Of a DNA stretch of 64,000 nt, positions 33,673 to 42,290 are shown one piece after another. The position numbers were made by a program, and so were the translations under genes. Source of the DNA: Chthonomonas sp. (GTDB lineage: Bacteria; Armatimonadota; Fimbriimonadia; Fimbriimonadales; Fimbriimonadaceae). How positions within the stretch are numbered: position 1 is the stretch's first letter; each line of letters starts with the position of its first letter. The notes beneath the pieces were generated by a model. It did no database searches. It had not been told where the DNA came from and was given only the letters and a program-made list of their open reading frames with translations. The DNA lies in NCBI GenBank assembly GCA_016788425.1, contig JAEURQ010000002.1:558001-622000 (forward strand), in the 5' to 3' direction.

Positions 33673-34752
33673 TTAATAGTCGACGTTGACGAGTTCTTCT
33701 TTGCCCGACGCGCTGCTCTTGTAGAGCGCGTCGAAGATGGCATTGAGCGTCAGGCCATTTTCGCCTGGAACCGGCGACGGCTTGCCGTTCTGAATCGCAT
33801 CCACAAACGCCTCGATTTCGGCCACGTAGGGCGACTCGACGTGCGGAATGTTTTGCGGCTTCATTTCGAAATACTGGCCGTCAATCTGCTTGAAGATCGT
33901 GACCGGGTCTTCGCCGAGCGCCTTCACGATTGCGCCGGCCTTGGTGCCGAAGACTTGCGTCTCCATGGGGTCGCCTTCGATGTTCGCCATAAACGAGCTT
34001 TCGAGGCTGATCACCGCGCCGTTTTCGAAGCGGATCATGCCGACGGCGAAGTCCTCAACCGTGAACTTGTCGCGGTCGTATTCGCCCCAGAAGTTGCGGT
34101 TGTCCGGGTTCTTGCCGAGCATGTCCCAGGTTTTGCCGCTCGCGGCGACTGGCTTGGGATAGCCCATGAGGAATAGCGTGAGGTCGAGAATGTGGACGCC
34201 GATGTCAATGAGCGGGCCGCCACCTTGCTTTTCCTTGTCGATAAACACGCCCCAACCGGGAACACCACGGCGTCGGAGAGCGCGGGCCCGAGCGAAGTAG
34301 ATGTCGCCCATATGGCCGTTTCGAATGAACTCGGCGGTGAACTGGGCAAAGCCCGAGAAGCGGTATTGCAATGCAACTTGGAGAATCTTGCCGGAATCCT
34401 TGGCCGCGCGGCACATCGCCTTGGCCTGCTCGGCGTTCATTGCTAGCGGCTTTTCGCACAGTACGTGCTTGCCGGCGGCGAGCGCATCGAGCGTCGGTTG
34501 CATGTGAACTGCGTTCGGAGTGGCGATGACCACGGCGTCAATGTCCGGGTCATTGAGAATTTGCTTGTAATCGTCGGTGTAGTTGGCTCCGGTAAAGCCA
34601 AACTTTGTGCGCATAATTTCGCGCGTTTCGTGCTTCAAATCGCAGATGGTAACGACCTCGCACTTGTCGGCGAGTTGTTCGTAGCCCTTTACGTGGGCGC
34701 CCTGAGAGATAAAACCTGTTCCGATGAGACCGAGTCGAACCTTGCGTGACAT
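33673..34752 (-). CDS. Gfo/Idh/MocA family oxidoreductase
   Basis: A 359-residue NAD(P)-dependent oxidoreductase. The Rossmann motif GLIGTGFISQGAH (8-20), the conserved DAVVIATPNAVH and CEKPLAMN (Lys of the EKP motif, about 99-106), then the C-terminal beta-sheet domain with GGGPLIDIGVHILDLTLFLMG (catalytic Asp and His) are intact. Members oxidise or reduce sugars, inositol or their derivatives; substrate unknown. There is no Tat signal, so it is cytoplasmic. It is 14 bases downstream of terC and ends before a strong hairpin. Confidence 0.92.
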   Translation of the reverse strand: MSRKVRLGLIGTGFISQGAHVKGYEQLADKCEVVTICDLKHETREIMRTKFGFTGANYTDDYKQILNDPDIDAVVIATPNAVHMQPTLDALAAGKHVLCEKPLAMNAEQAKAMCRAAKDSGKILQVALQYRFSGFAQFTAEFIRNGHMGDIYFARARALRRRGVPGWGVFIDKEKQGGGPLIDIGVHILDLTLFLMGYPKPVAASGKTWDMLGKNPDNRNFWGEYDRDKFTVEDFAVGMIRFENGAVISLESSFMANIEGDPMETQVFGTKAGAIVKALGEDPVTIFKQIDGQYFEMKPQNIPHVESPYVAEIEAFVDAIQNGKPSPVPGENGLTLNAIFDALYKSSASGKEELVNVDY

Positions 34753-34766
34753 CGAACCTAGGTTAC

Positions 34767-35609
34767 CTAGGCGCGGGTTTCTTCCGTGTTATCCCCATCC
34801 AGCGCTTCCAGCACCTCGTCGGTCATCTCGTCCATGCCTTCTTCAATGGCCGCCGCATCGCCGGGCTGAACCTCGGCCCGCTGCGAGAAGCTAATGAAGC
34901 CTCCGACCAACAGGATCACGCCGACCCCAACCCAGAAGACGAGCGGCGACATTTCGGGAATTTTGAAGGCGAGCGCGTTCGGGTACGCGCGCTCGAAGTT
35001 ATGCCCCCCAATGAGGGTCATCTTGAGCCCCGCCCAGCCGATGAGCGCGTAGGCCAAGTGCTCCAACTTCGGATAGCGCTCCAGAATGCCGATGAACACC
35101 GAAGCCGCGAGCCGCAGGATGATGATGCCCATGATTGCTCCGGCGAACACCACCCACATCTTGTCGGGGTGCTTGGAGGGATCGACAAATGCCACGGCCA
35201 CCAGCACGCTATCTAGCGCAAAGGCGATGTCCATGAGTTCGACGGCGACCACCGTGCGCCAGAACGACATCGGCTTGTTGATCACCGGTTTGTCGGAATC
35301 GCTCTTCGAGTGGATCACGAAGTGCTTCAGCGGGAGCCAAAGCAAGTAAAGCGCGCCGATGACCTGAAGCCACCAGAACTTGATGATCGTGCTGGCGAAG
35401 AGAATCGCAGTACCGCGGAGTAGGAATGCGCCCCACAGCCCCCAAAGCAGCGCCTTCTTTTGCTGGTCTTTGGGCAGGTGCCGCACCATGATCGCCAACA
35501 CCAGCGCGTTATCCACCGAGAGCAAAATCTCCAGCAGAACCAAGACCGCTACGGTCCCAATATCACTTGCGCTGAACGTGAATGGCATGAGCACTCCATT
35601 GTGACCCAA
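34767..35609 (-). CDS. TerC family integral membrane protein
   Basis: A 280-residue protein with about seven to eight membrane helices. Diagnostic segments are LEILLSVDNALVLAIMV, the LLWGLWGAFLLRG motif, and VELMDIAFALDSVLVAVAFV, in which the acidic residues line the helices of TerC/Alx proteins. This family is linked to metal ion (notably Mn2+) export and tellurium resistance. The C-terminal tail (about 245-280) is acidic and polar. It is read away from the translin-like gene. The ATG at 35609 is chosen; an in-frame ATG at 35588 (MPFTFSASD) is a credible alternative. Confidence 0.88.
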   Translation of the reverse strand: MGHNGVLMPFTFSASDIGTVAVLVLLEILLSVDNALVLAIMVRHLPKDQQKKALLWGLWGAFLLRGTAILFASTIIKFWWLQVIGALYLLWLPLKHFVIHSKSDSDKPVINKPMSFWRTVVAVELMDIAFALDSVLVAVAFVDPSKHPDKMWVVFAGAIMGIIILRLAASVFIGILERYPKLEHLAYALIGWAGLKMTLIGGHNFERAYPNALAFKIPEMSPLVFWVGVGVILLVGGFISFSQRAEVQPGDAAAIEEGMDEMTDEVLEALDGDNTEETRA

Positions 35610-35652
35610 GAATAATGGTGAATAAGGAAGCGACTATGTAACAATCCGCATC

Positions 35653-36267
35653 ATGCGAAATTGGGAAGCGGCGCTGGAAACGGTCCGCACGAGACTGGAT
35701 GCCGTGCACGGCGCGCGCGAAAAGGCGCTGGCCGGATCGCGGGAGATCATTCAGATTGCGAGCAAAGCGATCCGCGCTCTGCACCGAAATGAAGTGGAGA
35801 AGGCGCGGGACCTCATCGCCGGTGGTTGGGAGCGCGCCCGAGCGATCCGCTCCGTGATTGAAGCCACGCCCAACGTGTTGCACGCGGGCTATCTGCAAGA
35901 TGCCGAAAAAGAGCTAGTAGAAGCCACCGCGCTGGATTGGCTGATTCATCAGCATCCGTTGCCGTCGCCAGCGGAACTGGGTGTCGAGGCGCACACATAC
36001 GTGAACGGCGTGGCCGAAGCCGCCAGCGAGGGACGCCGATACATGCTCGACCTGATGCGCAACGGCGATCTGGAGGGTGCGAAAAGAGTGTTCGAGTTCA
36101 TGGATCTGATTTACGACGACCTGATTACGCTGGACTATCCCGACGCAGTAACGGGCGGACTCCGCCGCACCTGCGACGCGCTCCGCGCCGTGCTCGAGCG
36201 ATCGCGCAGCGACCTCTCGATGACGCTGATGCAGTCGGAGCTACTTAGCGAATTGAAACGTCGCTGA
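35653..36267 (+). CDS. Translin-family protein
   Basis: A 204-residue all-helical protein. AREKALAGSREIIQIASKAIRALHRNEVEKARDLI, HAGYLQDAEKELVEATALDWLI, LGVEAHTYVNGVAEAASEGRRYMLDLMRNGDLEGA and LITLDYPDAVTGGLRRTCDALRAVLERSRSDL (given here in parts) reproduce the translin/TRAX fold segments, including the acidic EKELVEA helix. Eukaryotic translin-TRAX is a nucleic-acid-binding RNase complex; archaeal homologues act as RNA-processing nucleases. Bacterial members are uncommon and uncharacterised. The divergent neighbour is terC; the convergent neighbour overlaps by 23 bases. Confidence 0.8.
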   Translation: MRNWEAALETVRTRLDAVHGAREKALAGSREIIQIASKAIRALHRNEVEKARDLIAGGWERARAIRSVIEATPNVLHAGYLQDAEKELVEATALDWLIHQHPLPSPAELGVEAHTYVNGVAEAASEGRRYMLDLMRNGDLEGAKRVFEFMDLIYDDLITLDYPDAVTGGLRRTCDALRAVLERSRSDLSMTLMQSELLSELKRR

Positions 36268-37021
36268 GCTCGGCGAGTTTGCGCTTGTCGCCTTTGGTCG
36301 CCAGCAAGGCGCGCCACAGGAAGTAGGGGTTGCCGAGGACGTAGCGGTGGAACATGCGCTTGGGCTCCAGGCTTAGGCGATAGAGCCACTCCATGCCGGT
36401 GGCCCGCATGATCTTGGGCGCGCGCGGCTTGGTGCCGCTGAAAAAGTCGAACATCCCGCCGCACGTGACCTGGACCTTGACGTTCAGCTTGTCGCGATTG
36501 CGGATCATAAACTGCTCCTGCTTGGGCTGGCCGAGGGCGGCCATCAGGATATCCGCGCCTGAGTCGGCGATCATCGGCACCGCGTCGTTATCCCAGTCGC
36601 AGTAGCCGTGCATGCGACCGACGATCTTGAGGTTCGGATGGCGCTCGGTGATGATGCGGCACGCCTGCTCGTTGACCTCGTCTTTTGCACCAAAGAAAAA
36701 CGCTGTCTGCGGCAAGTCTTCGCTAAACAGGCGCGGCATGAGGTCGGTCCCGGCGAAGTTGTACGGCGAATCCACCCCGCGCCATTTGCTGGCGATGCGA
36801 ATGCCAATGCCGTCGTTGACCCACACGTCGCACTGTTGCAGATCGCGGTAGACCTGCTCATCCCAAAGCATCAGGTTAATGGTGTTAGGGTTGGCAAGAC
36901 ACAAAATGGGGCTGCTGCGATCCTCGCCCTGAATCACCGACTTCCACCACGAGAAGAAATCCTCGTAGGTCGGGTTCCAAAATGGCACCCCGCAGATAAA
37001 GACGTCGGTTTTGGGAGTCAT
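36245..37021 (-). CDS. WecG/TagA/CpsF-family glycosyltransferase
   Basis: A 258-residue GT26-family enzyme. CLANPNTINLM (about 41-52), VWVNDGIGIRIASKWRG, the FFFGAKDEV strand, RMHGYCDW, and GADILMAALGQPKQEQFM followed by CGGMFDFFSGTKPRAPK are the conserved blocks; Asp and the A-L-G-x-P-x-Q-E motif form the active site. Members add ManNAc(A) or a similar sugar to a lipid-linked carrier for polysaccharide or teichoic-acid-like polymers. There is no membrane helix, so it is peripheral. It overlaps the translin-like gene tail-to-tail. Confidence 0.92.
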   Translation of the reverse strand: MTPKTDVFICGVPFWNPTYEDFFSWWKSVIQGEDRSSPILCLANPNTINLMLWDEQVYRDLQQCDVWVNDGIGIRIASKWRGVDSPYNFAGTDLMPRLFSEDLPQTAFFFGAKDEVNEQACRIITERHPNLKIVGRMHGYCDWDNDAVPMIADSGADILMAALGQPKQEQFMIRNRDKLNVKVQVTCGGMFDFFSGTKPRAPKIMRATGMEWLYRLSLEPKRMFHRYVLGNPYFLWRALLATKGDKRKLAELSDVSIR

Positions 37022-37136
37022 CGGTCAGCTGTATTTTGGCAGAGGTGCAATCTCCGTGCCGAATCCTCATCCGGCATTGCTCCGTACTTATCACGTGCAA
37101 CAACCGATTAGCCAGCAGCCGAACCTGCACCAGTGG

Positions 37137-37451
37137 GTGACAACTGGCCTCGCCTTTGAGGGTTACCGAATCGTGCGCTCGCTGGGCGTGGTTCGTGGAA
37201 TTCGCGTGCGAAGCCGTAGCGTCTTCGGCAGCATTATGGGCGGGCTCCAAACGCTCGTCGGCGGCAATATCTCAATTTACGAGGAACTCGCCGAAAAGAC
37301 GCGCTCAGACGCCTACGACCTCATGGTGCGCCACGCCGCCCTCATCGGCGCGAACGCGATTATCTCGTTTCGCTATGATGCGACCGAGATCATGGCGGGG
37401 GTCACCGAGGTTTTGGCGTACGGGACCGCGGTTGTCATCGAGCCGGCATGA
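37137..37451 (+). CDS. YbjQ/DUF74 (heavy-metal-binding-fold) protein
   Basis: A 104-residue protein, GTG start, beginning VTTGLAFEGYRIVRSLGVVRGI. With IRVRSRSVFGSIMGGLQTLVGG, TRSDAYDLMVRHAALIGANAIISFRYDA and a closing strand it matches the pentameric YbjQ family, often annotated as heavy-metal-binding although the function is not proven. I chose GTG at 37137 because homologues start within a few residues of (V/I)TT; the frame is open about 40 codons upstream. Its TGA overlaps the following ATG by 4 bases. Confidence 0.8.
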   Translation: MTTGLAFEGYRIVRSLGVVRGIRVRSRSVFGSIMGGLQTLVGGNISIYEELAEKTRSDAYDLMVRHAALIGANAIISFRYDATEIMAGVTEVLAYGTAVVIEPA

Positions 37452-38020
37452 CGAGCTCAGTGATGGCCGACCTCTCGGCCCGCGACCGCTATCGGCTGCT
37501 GGCCAACACGGTGGTGCCTCGCCCCATTGCCTTGGTCAGCACAATGGGCGCGAACGGCGTGGCGAACCTGGCTCCTTTTTCGTTTTTTAACGTCGGCGGC
37601 GGCGACCCCGCCTCGCTCGTTTTTTGCCCGGGTCACAAGCGCGATGGCTCGCCCAAAGACACCTTGCGAAACATCGAGGAGACCGGCGAGTTCGTGGTGA
37701 ACTTGGTCTCTCGCGACATGGCGCTGGGGATGAATGCGACTGCCGCGGAACTCGACGCTGACGACAGCGAGTGGGAACGCGCCGGATTCACGCCGTTGGC
37801 GAGTACGGCGGTCGCACCCGCGCGGGTGCGGGAAAGCTATGCGCACTTCGAATGCCGCCTCTTTGAGGTGGTGCGGCACGGCCCCGACGCGATCTATGTG
37901 ATCGGCGAAGTGCTGGTCGCCCACATCGAGGAGGGTCCGTTGCCGATCGCGCGACTCGGCGGAGCGGGCTACATTGATTTGGCCGAAACCCAGCCGTTCG
38001 AAATTCGCCGCCCGGGCTAG
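37448..38020 (+). CDS. Flavin reductase-like (FMN-binding split-barrel) protein
   Basis: A 190-residue protein of the DIM6/NTAB flavin reductase domain. RPIALVSTMGANGVANLAPFSFFNVGGGDPASLVF is the FMN-binding stretch (given from residue 25 to 59), with DTLRNIEETGEFVVNLVS following. Members reduce flavins with NAD(P)H or act as FMN-binding redox proteins. The start overlaps YbjQ by 4 bases and thus is coupled; a second ATG at residue 6 is possible. The C-terminus YIDLAETQPFEIRRPG closes the domain. Confidence 0.87.
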   Translation: MTSSVMADLSARDRYRLLANTVVPRPIALVSTMGANGVANLAPFSFFNVGGGDPASLVFCPGHKRDGSPKDTLRNIEETGEFVVNLVSRDMALGMNATAAELDADDSEWERAGFTPLASTAVAPARVRESYAHFECRLFEVVRHGPDAIYVIGEVLVAHIEEGPLPIARLGGAGYIDLAETQPFEIRRPG

Positions 38021-38072
38021 GGAACTCCGCGCCAAACGTGCGTGTTAGGGTCAAAAAGGTACCCTTATAGCC

Positions 38073-39200
38073 GTGCGATTCCGTCAACTTCTCATCCTGC
38101 TGATGTTGCTTTCGTTCGCCGGAGCGTTTGTCGCCTCGGCGCTCACGCTCTCGCACTACATGGGGGCCAGCCTCTCTTGCACGGTCGCCGAAGCCTGCGA
38201 AAAGGTGCTGACGCACAAAAGCGCGACCTGGCTGGGGTTGCCGGTGGCGGTCTACGGCCTGCTCGCCTACGTGGATTTCATCGTGCTGTTTAGCCTGATG
38301 GCGCGGCCCGGCAAGACTCGACGCCAACTATGGCCTGTGATTGTCGGTCTAACGGGCGCGGGCGCGGCGATCAGCATGTACCTGCAGTACGTGGCCCTCG
38401 CGGTCATCGGCGCACGGTGCGATTGGTGCCTTAGCTCCGCCGCGATCATGATGGCGATTTTCCTGGGCTCGATCATGCTGAAGTCGGGCCTTGATGACGA
38501 AGAAGAAGTTGATCTTCTGCGGCCTATGGCCATTGGCGGCGTGGCTTGGCTTGCCATGTTTGGCTTGGTCGCCGTGACGCTCAAGCAAAAGAATACGAAC
38601 CCAGTGACCAGCATGACCGGCCTGGACAAGGTCAAGGTGAGCGATGTGGTGAGCGATCCCGACAAGTACGCGATCGGCCCGAAGGACGCGAAGATCACGG
38701 TCGTTGAGTTCGCCGACATCTATTGCCCCGGCTGCCGCCGCTCGTATGCCGACTTTCACGCCTTGCTGAATTCGCCCAAGCTGAGCGGCAAGGTCCGCTT
38801 CATTTTCCGGCATTATCCGCTCACCGGCAAAGAGGGGCACGAGTTTAGCGACCTCGCTGCGATGGCGGTCGAATACGCCGCGAAGCAAGGGAAGTTCCAG
38901 CCCGTGCTCGACGCGTTCTTCACCACCGACGAAGAAGAGATTCGCAACGCCGCCGGCATCGCCAAGGTCCTGGATTCGAACGGCGTTTCTAGCGCGGGAT
39001 TCGAAACCGAGCTCTCGAAGGGAGCGCAATGGCTGATTGATGCCGTAGAACTGGACAAGGCGAGCGCCGATCGCGTCGGCGTCTCGGCCACCCCCACGTA
39101 TCTCGTGTTCGCGGAAGGCTTGCCAACCCGTTCGGCCGATCATCGCGTGATCATCGAGATGTGGGATCGCCCCGAATACGCGAACCTGCTGAAAAAGTAA
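38073..39200 (+). CDS. VKOR-DsbA fusion: membrane thiol oxidase
   Basis: A 375-residue two-part protein. Residues 1-170 are a VKOR-type four-to-five-helix membrane domain: shuttle cysteines Cys36 and Cys42 in the first loop, Ser/Thr region, and active-site CDWC (116-119). After a linker, residues 195-375 form a DsbA-like thioredoxin domain with active site CPGC (218-221) and the cis-Pro segment ATPTYLVF. Such fusions, known in cyanobacteria and actinobacteria, oxidise periplasmic cysteines and pass electrons to quinone, replacing DsbA plus DsbB. The start is GTG at 38073. The stop overlaps the mnmA ATG by one base (TAATG), implying coupling. Confidence 0.92.
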   Translation: MRFRQLLILLMLLSFAGAFVASALTLSHYMGASLSCTVAEACEKVLTHKSATWLGLPVAVYGLLAYVDFIVLFSLMARPGKTRRQLWPVIVGLTGAGAAISMYLQYVALAVIGARCDWCLSSAAIMMAIFLGSIMLKSGLDDEEEVDLLRPMAIGGVAWLAMFGLVAVTLKQKNTNPVTSMTGLDKVKVSDVVSDPDKYAIGPKDAKITVVEFADIYCPGCRRSYADFHALLNSPKLSGKVRFIFRHYPLTGKEGHEFSDLAAMAVEYAAKQGKFQPVLDAFFTTDEEEIRNAAGIAKVLDSNGVSSAGFETELSKGAQWLIDAVELDKASADRVGVSATPTYLVFAEGLPTRSADHRVIIEMWDRPEYANLLKK

Positions 39201-40282
39201 TGCCGAAGAAGCCCACCGTACTCGTCGCCATGTCCGGCGGCGTTGATAGTAGTGTTGTTGCCGCGCTCCTGATGGATCGCGGATATGACGTTATTGGGGT
39301 GACGATGCAGATTTGGCAGGAGTCGCAGCGCGACCCCCGCCATAGCGGGTGTTGCTCGCTGGGCGCGGTAGAAGATGCTCGTCGCGTGTGCCGCATTTTG
39401 GGCATGCCCTTGTATGTGATCAACTACAAGGACAAGTTTCGCGAGACGGTGATTGACCACTTTATCGACGAGTACGCGGCGGGGCGCACGCCAAACCCCT
39501 GTGTGGAATGCAACCGCAAGGTGAAGTTTGAGGCGCTGCTCCAGACCATGCACGAACTCGGTTGCGACAAACTCGCGACCGGGCACTATGCTCGCGTGCG
39601 ACAAAATCGCGAAACCGGCGAGTACCGATTGCTCCGCGCGAAGGGCGGTATCAAGGATCAAAGCTACGTGCTGTATATGCTGAATCAGCAGCAACTGAGC
39701 CACGTCATGTTTCCGCTCGGCGAGATCGGCGGAAAGGTGATTACGCGCGAATTGGCCAAGCAATATGGGCTTCCGGTCGCGAACAAGCCCGACTCGCAGG
39801 AGATTTGTTTTGTGAGCGAGGCTGGTGGCTACCGCGAGTTTTTGCGAAAGGAACGCCCGGACCTCTTTGAGCCAGGCGAGGTGATTGACACCACTGGCGC
39901 TAAGGTGGCCGACCACGAAGGCGTGGTGGGGTTCACTGTCGGCCAGCGCAAGGGGCTCGGCCTGAGCACGGGCAAGCCGCTGTACGTGATTGGCCTTCGC
40001 CCGAACGAAGGGAAGGTGATCATCGGCGACGGCGACAGCCTGCTGCGGCGCGAAGTTCCGCTGGAGAAGATGCACTGGGGCACCGTGGGCGACGACGTTT
40101 ACGACTTGCCGGTGCGCGCCAAGATCCGCTACAACATGGAAGCCGAACCGGCTCGCCTGTTCGGCGGCGAGCGTCCGCGGCTGGTGTTCTCGCGCCCGGT
40201 ACGGGCCGTCACGCCGGGGCAGATCGCGGTGGCGTATCGCGGCGAAAGCGTCGTGGCCGGGGGCTCTATTGCCGCCTACTGA
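39200..40282 (+). CDS. mnmA: tRNA-specific 2-thiouridylase MnmA
   Basis: A 360-residue enzyme that puts sulfur on U34 of tRNA-Lys, -Glu and -Gln using a TusE- or IscS-supplied persulfide. The PP-loop SGGVDSS is at 12-18; catalytic cysteines are Cys101 (TPNPCVECN) and Cys203 (SQEICF); ATGHYAR and KDQSYVLYML are intact. Cys51-Cys52 (GCCSLGA) after the loop is the usual pair. The ATG at 39200 overlaps the VKOR-DsbA stop; an upstream in-frame ATG lies within that gene. NotI-like gene follows 13 bases later. Confidence 0.97.
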   Translation: MPKKPTVLVAMSGGVDSSVVAALLMDRGYDVIGVTMQIWQESQRDPRHSGCCSLGAVEDARRVCRILGMPLYVINYKDKFRETVIDHFIDEYAAGRTPNPCVECNRKVKFEALLQTMHELGCDKLATGHYARVRQNRETGEYRLLRAKGGIKDQSYVLYMLNQQQLSHVMFPLGEIGGKVITRELAKQYGLPVANKPDSQEICFVSEAGGYREFLRKERPDLFEPGEVIDTTGAKVADHEGVVGFTVGQRKGLGLSTGKPLYVIGLRPNEGKVIIGDGDSLLRREVPLEKMHWGTVGDDVYDLPVRAKIRYNMEAEPARLFGGERPRLVFSRPVRAVTPGQIAVAYRGESVVAGGSIAAY

Positions 40283-40295
40283 GTAGAATTGGCCG

Positions 40296-41228
40296 ATGGC
40301 TAGGCAAAAGAACGATGGCTCACGGTTCGGGATCGCCGAATGGTTCGGTCGCGATTTTGCCGGTTTGAGCCAGAGTGAACGAGTTTCGCTCATTGAAGCC
40401 GCCAAATCTCGAACGCAGTCCGAGCGACCAATCTGCCCATTTAGGGCTGATCGTTCGGGCGTATTCAAACCCTGCTCGAAACAGAGCGGCATCTGTTCTA
40501 TCAGGAAAGTTGGAGTTGCGGCTGAAGTAACCGTACATCCTGATAGCAATTTGCGTTGCCTGTGTCCGGTACGGTTTTATCAGAGCAACACTCTGTTGAA
40601 CTGGGTAGGAAGCGAACTCTTGGGGGATCAGAACCCCGAGATGGTGAGCGAAATCCCCTTCCTCAAGTCCCCACGAGGCGAACTTGACGACGAGGTTTTG
40701 GGGAGCGATGGAGCAAGCGTTGGTCGGATTGATAACGTATTGGTTAGTCGAATCGCGGGCCGCATGGAATGGTGTGCGGTCGAAATGCAAGCGGTTTACT
40801 TTAGCGGTCCTGCGTTTTCAGATGACTTCAAGAGCATTGCGGCCACGCCGGACGGAATCCTCCATTTCCCGACAAAGATTCGGCGCCCCGATTACCGTAG
40901 TTCTGGGCCAAAAAGGCTGATGCCACAGCTTCAGATCAAGGTACCGACATTGCGGCGCTGGGGCAAAAAGATGGCGGTTGTCGTCGACGAAGCTTTCTTT
41001 GAGTCGCTCGGCAAAATGGAAACTGTCAGCCATATATCGAACGCCGATATTGCATGGTTCGTTGTTGGGTTCGATCAGGCGAAGGACGGATTCGAACTCA
41101 TGCCTCGGACGGTGCACATGACGACGTTGGAACGAGCAGTCGAGGGCCTCACGAATGGCGTGCCTGTGACCCTGTCGCAGTTTGAGCTTGACATCACCGA
41201 GCGGTTGCGCTCTCGGGCAGCCAACTGA
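40296..41228 (+). CDS. NotI-like restriction endonuclease
   Basis: A 310-residue protein with extensive match to the NotI family. The N-terminal cysteines Cys47 (CPFR), Cys60 (PCSKQSG), Cys67 (CSIR) and Cys88/Cys90 (RCLCP) fit the Fe-S or metal-bound structural cluster of NotI. The nuclease core has Asp146 (GRIDNVLV) and Glu163-x-Gln165 (AVEMQAVYFSG), the D..ExQ variant of PD-(D/E)xK. RRPDYRSSGPKRLMPQ and QIKVPTLRRWGKKMAVVVD are near-identical to the family core. It should cut an 8-bp-class site, but the specificity is unknown. It stands 13 bases after mnmA and overlaps the facing methyltransferase gene by 35 bases. Local G+C is lower than in neighbours, suggesting transfer. Confidence 0.9.
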   Translation: MARQKNDGSRFGIAEWFGRDFAGLSQSERVSLIEAAKSRTQSERPICPFRADRSGVFKPCSKQSGICSIRKVGVAAEVTVHPDSNLRCLCPVRFYQSNTLLNWVGSELLGDQNPEMVSEIPFLKSPRGELDDEVLGSDGASVGRIDNVLVSRIAGRMEWCAVEMQAVYFSGPAFSDDFKSIAATPDGILHFPTKIRRPDYRSSGPKRLMPQLQIKVPTLRRWGKKMAVVVDEAFFESLGKMETVSHISNADIAWFVVGFDQAKDGFELMPRTVHMTTLERAVEGLTNGVPVTLSQFELDITERLRSRAAN

Positions 41229-42288
41229 AATCTCGCGATATCAGGAGCTCCAGCTTTCGTTCATGGTGCGTACTTTTCATCGGAACCAGCCGAGTTTGGA
41301 AGCCGAATTGACGGGCCAAGGACTCAATGAACGGATTGTTATCATAGGTTGCTAACAGCGGGCCTCGGCACTTCTGCATAGCTCCAAACAGCGCTTCGTG
41401 GTCCAGTTCGTGGTGAGAGTAGAGCCTCCTTCCGGCAACCGGATAGGGCGGGTCAACGAAGTGGGCCGTCCTTCTATCTTCGGCTGAGCCCTGAAGAGCC
41501 CGAATGCCATCACCCTCGGTTAGCCGAAACTGGTGTCGCAGTTGGTCGATCGCAAGAATTCGCTTGGCAAGTGTTTCGGGATACCAGCGGCTTGCAATTC
41601 CTTTTCCAGCTTCGCCGGTCTTAACCAGCCCCGCTCCCTGCGCGAGAATTCCTCCTCGGCTCGCGCGATTTCGAATGATGGTTCGAAACGCCTGATCCAC
41701 TTGTTCCGTTGGGTTGCTTTGAAGGATCTCGTTGACCGAGTCCACGTTGAACCTAAAGGTTCGGATTCTATCGCAAAGCTGAGTTCCGCAGCCTTCAAAT
41801 ATTACACGCCACACTACGGCTACATCGGCGTCGAGTTCGACGAGTTCGCTCAGTTCCACAAATCTCTCAAAGACCGCGGCGAGGGAGATTCCCGCCCCAC
41901 CCGCAAACGGCTCCAGAAGTCGAGTAGTTCCGAGTGGAAACGAAGCCATCCATGCTCGGGCCAGCGGAATGAGCCACGTTTTTCCGCCTGGATAGCGAAA
42001 TGGGCTTCGTTGCGGAACCGAGGCAACGTTGACGGCGGGTGCGAACTCAAGGTCGGGGAAAAGGGTCTCCAATTGGGGCGGTTCCTTGATCGCGGTGAGT
42101 TGCGGTTTCGCCTTGCGCTCAGAGTCGTAAGCCGCAATGGAATCCGTGAGGGCAAGCCAGTCGCGTCCTGCTCGTACCCCTTCGATGCGCCCCTCGCGAA
42201 TCAACAAGCGGACGTGCTGGACAGTACACTCCAAGAGTTCTGCCGCTTTATTCGTGGTGATGAGGCCAGCCGACCGTAGGTCTTCCAT
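41194..42288 (-). CDS. D12-class DNA adenine methyltransferase with N-terminal HTH
   Basis: A 364-residue protein. Residues 8-56 are an excisionase/MerR-like helix-turn-helix (ITTNKAAELLECTVQHVRLLIREGRIEG). The rest is a D12 (Dam-type) methyltransferase: motif X PFRYPGGKTWL (96-106), the AdoMet motif FAGGAG (128-133), and the catalytic DPPY (279-282), which signals N6-adenine methylation. Paired with the NotI-like nuclease it should protect the shared site. The HTH sits where autorepressor domains of other methyltransferases (for example M.EcoRII-type) are found, and a palindrome overlaps its promoter. The gene has low G+C for the window. Its 3-prime end overlaps the nuclease gene by 35 bases. 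Confidence 0.88.
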   Translation of the reverse strand: MEDLRSAGLITTNKAAELLECTVQHVRLLIREGRIEGVRAGRDWLALTDSIAAYDSERKAKPQLTAIKEPPQLETLFPDLEFAPAVNVASVPQRSPFRYPGGKTWLIPLARAWMASFPLGTTRLLEPFAGGAGISLAAVFERFVELSELVELDADVAVVWRVIFEGCGTQLCDRIRTFRFNVDSVNEILQSNPTEQVDQAFRTIIRNRASRGGILAQGAGLVKTGEAGKGIASRWYPETLAKRILAIDQLRHQFRLTEGDGIRALQGSAEDRRTAHFVDPPYPVAGRRLYSHHELDHEALFGAMQKCRGPLLATYDNNPFIESLARQFGFQTRLVPMKSTHHERKLELLISRDFSWLPESATAR

Positions 42289-42290
42289 TG

